Source: JAXDLH01 sp034666705 (GTDB lineage Bacteria; Chloroflexota; UBA6077; SHYK01). Taken from it: 10,444 nucleotides of DNA. The translations under genes were made by a program, and so were the position numbers. The stretch is from positions 1 through 10,444 of the forward strand of contig JAXDLH010000383.1 of NCBI GenBank assembly GCA_034666705.1, read 5' to 3'. The notes beneath the pieces are model-generated. The model ran no database searches, was not told the origin of the DNA, and saw only the letters and a program-made list of their open reading frames with translations. Positions 6,345-10,444 of the stretch are shown here, one piece after another. Position 1 is the first letter of the stretch. Each line of letters starts with the position of its first letter.

Positions 6345-6793
6345 TCGATGGTACGATGCGGCTATACGGCTTGAGTAAGCCCTTGATAACGTTCCCTGCT
6401 ACTCCAGTGGCCGATGAGCTCGGTTCCATCCGCCAGCCCGTGGCCTGATCTCCTCGCCGCTCCCGTTGCCTTCGACGCAGAGTCCTAGACTCGCGATACG
6501 ACCCAACTGGCGTGGTTCTACCAAGACTGGCAGTGGCAGCATGAGTCCGAACTGGCATCTAGGCTAGCATGGGCCATATGTCATTCTCAAAGTCGTATCA
6601 TGTCGATGTGCCGGATGGGGTTTGCACGGAGGGTGTGTTCCCTACCACACCAGACCATCGTTGGGCGCTCACCCAGCAATGCGCCGTTTTCCCCTGCGTG
6701 CCCGCTTCGGCCGGAGCTCGACGGCGGGCGACCCTGGGCCTGGCCCCTCCCCTCCGTGAATACCGCACCTTGAAGCCGTATCGTCCGCCTCTC
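6345..6793. other. 449-bp stretch without a recognisable gene
   Basis: I see no convincing gene, RNA gene or strong hairpin here. A forward frame opening at ATG 6569 runs into the lipoprotein signal at about 6794, but its first 75 codons lack protein-like features and no ribosome-binding site stands out. A short reverse frame between 6313 and 6558 looks like noise. Because the next gene is decayed, the stretch may include an eroded promoter and 5' end. Confidence 0.4.
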
Positions 6794-7761
6794 GTGGCAG
6801 CCACCCGGTGGTTTGGCCCGGGGCTCCGCGCTCTCGTGGGGCTCGGCGTCTTTGTGACGCTCCTTCCGTCCTGTGCCAATGGTGGGGCTCCGGCTCCTCC
6901 GCCGGCGGATCCCGCGACAGTATCCCGTTGACGCTGACCGCGTCGTTACGAGACTCCCCGGTTCCCGCCTCGCTGCGCGCGCTGGGTGGGAAGGACGGAA
7001 TCATCGTCGCGACGGTTGCGCGCCCCACGCGTGTTCCCTTATGGATCCAAACTGTCACGCCGCAAAGCACGCAGGATGCGAGCCAGGGGTTCACCGCAGG
7101 CTATGGGACTCGCCTGGAAGCCATCGCCTTCGCCGACGCCCAGCATGGGTGGGTCTCCGACGACCTGGAAGACGACGGGCAGTCAGTCTGTATGGGCGAT
7201 GCAACCCACGGGTGGATTGGCAGCGGCTCGACCGTGTGGAGGCTCAGCGGGGTTTGACATTTCCTCTGGTCGCTCCCCGCCTACCCCGACCGCCAGAAAT
7301 GGAGCACGTGGCTCGGATGCACCGTACCTCGCGACGTGTGAATCCTTTTCGTCGGGGGGGCGGCGATGAACCAGTCTGCGTATCTGCCATACCGTTCCGC
7401 AGACGCCGGGGAAACCTGGATCCCGATCTTCGCCGGATCCTTGGGCTTGGCTTATCCCACGGTCCGGTCCCAGGAAAGTGCGCCCAGCTCGAAGCCGGGG
7501 CCCCTGGCCGTGGTTGACGGGCAGACGGCGTTCTTCATCGGGCAAACGCCGGTAATTCAGGATCGTGCGCCAACCCTGATGCGTACGGTCGACGGCGGCC
7601 AATCGTGGGAGACCCGGAACGTCACGATTCTCGCAAACCATGTCGCTCTCAGGATGACCTTCGTCGACGCAGATCACGGCTGGGTTCTCTCTCATAACCA
7701 GGGCCTCGAGATCATGGCGACGACCGACGGCGGAAACTCGTGGAGGCGGCCGTACCCATAA
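6794..7761 (+). pseudogene. Broken Asp-box (BNR/Ycf48-like) lipoprotein gene
   Basis: The reading frame from a GTG at 6794 encodes a lipoprotein-like signal: R5, a hydrophobic run, then lipobox LLPSC with the Cys codon at 6872-6874, and a Pro/Ala linker that stops at 6929-6931. Sensible coding resumes in another frame at about 6904 and gives AIAFADAQHGWVSDD, typical of Ycf48/BNR beta-propeller proteins. This frame meets TGA at 7255-7257 and again at 7339-7341. Beyond that it runs from ATG 7366 to TAA 7761 with three Asp boxes (RSADAGETW, RTVDGGQSW, ATTDGGNSW) and FVDADHGWVLS. So one frameshift and two stops break a gene of about 320 codons. Intact relatives form secreted beta-propellers of unclear role. 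The 5' end is uncertain. Sequencing errors could explain some breaks, but three argue for decay. Confidence 0.65.
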
Positions 7762-7763
7762 GC

Positions 7764-7781
7764 CGCATCCTCGCGGATGCG
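7764..7781. terminator. Small hairpin between convergent genes
   Basis: CGCATCC (7764-7770) and GGATGCG (7775-7781) form a 7-bp stem with a four-base TCGC loop, two bases after the TAA of the broken Asp-box gene. It lies between that gene and the converging sigma factor gene and could act for both strands. No U-tract flanks it, so termination is only a possibility. Confidence 0.35.
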
Positions 7782-7859
7782 AGCGCCGTGGCCAGCCCCG
7801 CCCGGGTGGACTTCAACAGGGTCGGTTGTGCTGATCCTGAGTGTCGCAGAGGCAAGGAT

Positions 7860-8540
7860 TCACAGTCGGGCGGCGCGGAGCGCGAGGTAGTGCTGCTCGG
7901 GGAGGTTGGTGGACATCCTGGCTGCGCGCTGGTAGGACGCGCGGGCGGCAACTGGGCCGCCCGCGAGCTCGAGCAGGTGGGCGCGCACCGCTTCGAGGCG
8001 GTGGGTGTGGGCCATGCGCCGCTCGGCTCGCTCCGGCTCCGGCGGCAGCGCGAATTGGGCGCCGGTGCTCCTGATACGCTCCTTGGCGCGGCTGATGCGC
8101 TGGGCCATTGTGGTTTCGGGAACGAGGAAGGCATTCGCGATCTCGGCCGTCGTCAGCCCGCCGACCGCGCGCAGGGTGAGGGCAAGCTGCGACGGCACCG
8201 AGAGCGCCGGGTGGCAACAGAGGAACAGGAGGGTGAGCGTATCATCCTGGTCGAAAGGCTGCCCGTCGCCAGCCGGCTCCGGTGCTGCGACCGTCTCCTC
8301 TCGCCGCCGCCGGGCGCTCTCGCTGCGCCATTCGTCGACCACCCGTCGGGAGGCGACGGTCACGAGCCAGGATCGCGGGCTGTCGGGAATCTCCTCCTCT
8401 GCCCACTGCTGCGCCGCGGCGAGCAGCGCCTCCTGCAGGGCGTCCTCGCAGACCTCGAACTGCCCGTGCCGTCGCACGAGCGCGCCGAGGACCTGCGGCG
8501 CCAGCTCGCGCAGCAGGTCCTCGATGCGAGACTCGGTCAT
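7860..8540 (-). CDS. ECF42-type RNA polymerase sigma factor, internally shortened
   Basis: This 226-residue protein is an extracytoplasmic-function sigma factor. Sigma2 is at about 5-72 (EDALQEALLAAAQQW, PRSWLVTVASRRVVDEWR). Sigma4 is at about 100-158 (TLTLLFLCCHPALSVPSQLA, then the helix-turn-helix LTTAEIANAFLVPETTMAQRI). These sequences are typical of group ECF42. Family members usually have about 400 residues, with a long TPR-like C-terminal extension. Here sigma4 is followed by LPPEPERAERR and then directly by HRLEAVRAHLLELAG...LPEQHYLALRAARL, which resembles the very end of full-length proteins. About 180-190 residues seem absent, in frame. The ATG at 8540 shares its A with the TGA stop of the upstream DGPF gene; GGAGG sits four bases before it. 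A TTG at 8543 is too close to that site. The extension is reported as needed for activity in Streptomyces, so function is uncertain. Confidence 0.85.
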   Translation of the reverse strand: MTESRIEDLLRELAPQVLGALVRRHGQFEVCEDALQEALLAAAQQWAEEEIPDSPRSWLVTVASRRVVDEWRSESARRRREETVAAPEPAGDGQPFDQDDTLTLLFLCCHPALSVPSQLALTLRAVGGLTTAEIANAFLVPETTMAQRISRAKERIRSTGAQFALPPEPERAERRMAHTHRLEAVRAHLLELAGGPVAARASYQRAARMSTNLPEQHYLALRAARL

Positions 8541-8902
8541 CAAACCTCCGGGGGACCACCGGGGATCGAGCGCACCTCGATGGGCCCGTGGGTGAAGGCG
8601 ACCACGTGCGAGGCGATCTCGATTGCCCGCGCTTCGCTCTCCACGTCGACGATCCAGAACCCGATGATCGACTCCTTCGACTCGGCGAACGGGCCGTCGG
8701 TCGCGACCGGCATGCCGTCCTTGAAGGTGACGGTCTTGGCGGTACTGCCATCGGAGAGCCCCTCATCGTAGACGAGCTCGCCGGAGCTTCTGAGGTCCGC
8801 ATCCAGGTTCCTCATGAACTGGATCATCTCCACGATCCACTCCCTCGGCTGGGTCTCCATCATGTCGGCTGCGCTCCCGAACATCATGATCATGTACTTC
8901 AC
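8540..8902 (-). CDS. DGPF/YCII-domain protein, partner of the ECF42 sigma factor
   Basis: This 120-residue protein belongs to the YCII-related family. The hallmark TDGPFAESKE motif is at 68-77, followed by the GFWIVDVES strand and the ARAIEIASHV helix. The N-terminal MKYMIMMFG matches the usual first strand (MKYMLLI-like). DGPF proteins are the standard genomic partners and targets of ECF42 sigma factors; their molecular role is unknown, though the fold suggests small-molecule binding or catalysis. The GTG at 8902 is chosen because AAAGGGG lies seven bases upstream and the protein then begins at the family's normal first strand. The frame stays open upstream to 9397, but that extension is Arg-rich noise. 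The stop overlaps the sigma factor's ATG by one base (TGATG), so translation is probably coupled. A candidate ECF42 promoter sits 49 bp upstream. Confidence 0.9.
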   Translation of the reverse strand: MKYMIMMFGSAADMMETQPREWIVEMIQFMRNLDADLRSSGELVYDEGLSDGSTAKTVTFKDGMPVATDGPFAESKESIIGFWIVDVESEARAIEIASHVVAFTHGPIEVRSIPGGPPEV

Positions 8903-8951
8903 GTGGTCACCCCTTTCTTTCGGCGCCCTCGGCGGGCGCTCGTACCAATAG

Positions 8952-8978
8952 GTCGGAGCAGTCGCACCGTTCTCGACA
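8952..8978 (-). promoter_or_regulatory. Candidate ECF42-dependent promoter of the DGPF-sigma pair
   Basis: On the reverse strand TGTCGA (8978-8973) is followed, after 17 bases, by CGAC (8955-8952). From memory, ECF42 promoters in Streptomyces venezuelae carry TGTCGA at -35 and CGA/TC at -10. Here both elements occur at suitable spacing, and transcription would start some 40 bases before the DGPF gene's GTG. This fits autoregulation by the neighbouring sigma factor. The elements are short, so chance occurrence is possible. Confidence 0.5.
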
Positions 8979-9126
8979 TCCGGGTCAGAAAATCCGTCAC
9001 CCGAGAATGGCGGCTGGTACCTCAGAATCCGCCTCATGTTTTCATTTGGCACCCCAACCGTACACGGTCGCACACGACCTCGACTTCGATTATTCTCAGA
9101 ACAACAACGGGCCACAATCGCGGGCC

Positions 9127-9134
9127 AGGGAGGG
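9127..9134 (+). promoter_or_regulatory. Ribosome-binding site fixing the GTG start of the binding-protein gene
   Basis: AGGGAGGG ends four bases before the GTG at 9139 and is the best ribosome-binding sequence near the gene. It favours that GTG over GTG 9172 or ATG 9181, and the longer N-terminus adds the positive residues expected before a lipoprotein signal core. Confidence 0.65.
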
Positions 9135-9138
9135 TACG

Positions 9139-10444
9139 GTGTTCGAGTCGAAATCGAGGCGACGTGCATACGTGCAGAGGATGCTCTGCACGATGATCGG
9201 CGGCGTGATGCTGCTGCTGGGCTGCAGCCCGGCCTCCACAGGCGGGACACCAAATGCCCCGGTGGCATCGGCTCCCGATCAACCGAAGACGCAGAAGGTG
9301 CTGACCATTGCGCTGCAGGCTGATCGCGAGCCGCCCTCGCCGGCAATGTTCGGCTCACCCGGCGGCGGCACCGGTACCGGAAGCGGCAGCTCGTCACTGG
9401 AGCCCTTTTACGTCTTCCACTCGACGCTGACCACCTACGACCCCTCGGGGACCGCGATTCCCGTGATGGCCCAGAAGATCCCGTCGCTGCAGGATGGCGA
9501 CTGGAAGCTGCCCCCGGAGGGCGGCATGGAAGTGACCTGGAAGCTCAAGCCGGGTATTCTCTGGCACGATGGCACGCCGCTCACGACGGCTGACCTGATC
9601 CTCGGCTATCAGCTCAATACCGATCCTGAGCTCTCCTCGATCCCTGGTGAGCTGGCGAACATCACCAACCTCAAGGCGCTCGACGACCAGACCCTCGTCG
9701 TCACCTGGAAGACCGTGTCGATTGCGGGCGGGGTGAGCGGCTACGACGGCATTGCCGCCGCGCCCAAGCACATCTTCGGGGATATGTATGCGGCGGGCGA
9801 CAAGACTGCCCTGCAGAACAGCCCCTACTGGAGCACCCAGTTCGTCGGCCTTGGCCCATATCGGCTGACTCAGTGGTCGCGCGGCAGCTTCATCGAGGGC
9901 ACGGCGTTCGACCAGTACTTCGGCGGCCGGCCGAAGATCGACCGCGTGGTGTTGAAGTTCCTGGGCGACGTCAATGCGATCGTAGCCAACATGCTCTCTG
10001 GCGACGTCGACATGATCCCGCTCGGCGCCCAGTTGGATGCGCAGCCGCTATCCGTGGTCCGCGATGCATGGATCCCCACCAATGGGGGCACGACGGGCGC
10101 CGTCGCCAAGGGCGTCCGCAGCCTCTACCTGCAGTTCAAGGACCCGAGCGCGCCGTGGGCGCAGGACCTGCGCGTGCGCCAGGCGATGCTGCACGCCCTC
10201 GATCGGGACAGCATCGTCGACAACCTGGAAGCTGATCTCACCCAGCGTGCCGACTTCTTCGCGCCGATCGGCGATCCCGTGCTAAATCAGGCGACGAGCC
10301 AGGCGCTGCCGCAGTACAAGTTCGACCTGACTCGCGTGGCGCAGCTCATGGGCGAGGCGGGCTGGACCAAGGGCGCGGATGGTACTTTCCGGAACGCCGC
10401 CGGGCAACCATTCTCGATCGCCGTCGCGACGAGTAATGAAGGGA
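9139..10444 (+). CDS. ABC transporter substrate-binding lipoprotein, family 5 (partial, 3' end cut)
   Basis: The frame stays open from GTG 9139 to the window end, giving 435 codons of a protein that normally has about 550-620 residues. It is a family-5 extracellular solute-binding protein (DppA/OppA/NikA type), which captures peptides, nickel chelates or other small solutes for an ABC importer. The N-terminus has a basic stretch (KSRRAYVQR), a hydrophobic core and lipobox LLLGC with C28 as the lipidated residue, so the protein should be membrane-anchored and face outside. Family landmarks include VTWKLKPGILWHDGTPLTTADLILGYQ, FVGLGPYRLTQW, YFGGRPKIDRVVLKFL and LRVRQAMLHALDRDSIVDNL. A Gly/Ser-rich segment (about 76-86, GGGTGTGSGSSS) lies in the N-terminal part. 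Permease and ATPase genes would be expected beyond the right edge. The gene diverges from the DGPF-sigma pair across 236 bp. Ligand is unknown. Confidence 0.93.
   Translation, partial: MFESKSRRRAYVQRMLCTMIGGVMLLLGCSPASTGGTPNAPVASAPDQPKTQKVLTIALQADREPPSPAMFGSPGGGTGTGSGSSSLEPFYVFHSTLTTYDPSGTAIPVMAQKIPSLQDGDWKLPPEGGMEVTWKLKPGILWHDGTPLTTADLILGYQLNTDPELSSIPGELANITNLKALDDQTLVVTWKTVSIAGGVSGYDGIAAAPKHIFGDMYAAGDKTALQNSPYWSTQFVGLGPYRLTQWSRGSFIEGTAFDQYFGGRPKIDRVVLKFLGDVNAIVANMLSGDVDMIPLGAQLDAQPLSVVRDAWIPTNGGTTGAVAKGVRSLYLQFKDPSAPWAQDLRVRQAMLHALDRDSIVDNLEADLTQRADFFAPIGDPVLNQATSQALPQYKFDLTRVAQLMGEAGWTKGADGTFRNAAGQPFSIAVATSNEG

Noticed and set aside
7255..7341. In-frame TGA codons as selenocysteine or recoded tryptophan
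   Set aside because: TGA is the ordinary stop of the aldolase, acetyltransferase, phosphatase, methyltransferase, sigma and DGPF genes here, no SECIS-like hairpin follows, and the same gene also has a frameshift, so decay is the simpler reading.
7740..8771. Long forward open frame (343 codons) opposite the sigma factor and DGPF genes
   Set aside because: It is antisense to two clearly recognised genes, has a low-complexity Arg/Gly/Ala-rich composition, and matches no family. It is a typical high-GC shadow frame.
9091..9096. TATTCT as a -10 box for the solute-binding protein gene
   Set aside because: It matches the consensus at only four positions and no acceptable -35 element lies at the proper distance.
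8903..9397. N-terminal extension of the DGPF frame
   Set aside because: Arg-rich noise that overlaps the solute-binding protein gene and the candidate promoter; the family's normal N-terminus begins at GTG 8902 with a good ribosome-binding site.

Overview
The window is high-GC bacterial DNA, roughly 60-65% GC by eye. GTG is a common start codon: five of the nine better-supported genes begin with it. The gene mix is a family-5 ABC solute-binding lipoprotein, an ECF42-type sigma factor with a DGPF/YCII partner, a broken Asp-box (BNR/Ycf48-like) lipoprotein and a secreted protein with Cys-rich InlB-like repeats. This resembles soil-type, largely uncultivated lineages such as Chloroflexota, but the phylum cannot be fixed from sequence reading alone. 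I saw no rRNA, tRNA, CRISPR array, transposase or prophage gene.

Layout, left to right. (1) 5-712 (+): class II aldolase/adducin-family metalloenzyme. (2) 713-1203: gap between converging genes, holding only a doubtful reverse-strand ORF. (3) 1204-2109 (-): exported protein of the N-formylglutamate amidohydrolase family. (4) 2325-2867 (-): GNAT acetyltransferase. (5) 3103-3147 (+): a 14-codon leader ORF whose stop overlaps the GTG start of the next gene. (6) 3144-4718 (+): secreted 524-residue protein with two InlB-B-like repeats, followed by strong hairpins, including a perfect 20-bp stem at 4809-4851. (7) 4951-6344 (+): a pair made of a histidine-phosphatase-fold protein with an altered RHG motif and a class I methyltransferase. 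(8) About 6794-7761 (+): decayed Asp-box lipoprotein gene with one frameshift and two in-frame TGA codons. (9) 7860-8902 (-): a DGPF protein and an ECF42 sigma factor as a coupled pair, with a matching candidate promoter upstream. (10) 9139 to the window end (+): ABC-transporter substrate-binding lipoprotein, cut off by the window edge.

Most genes look like independent, short transcription units. The clear functional units are the DGPF-sigma pair and the likely phosphatase-methyltransferase pair. The most interesting local signal is that the sigma factor keeps sigma2, sigma4 and the last C-terminal helices of ECF42 but appears to have lost about 180-190 residues between them in frame, while a plausible autoregulatory promoter is still present. 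I found no clearly new multi-gene defence or biosynthetic system.
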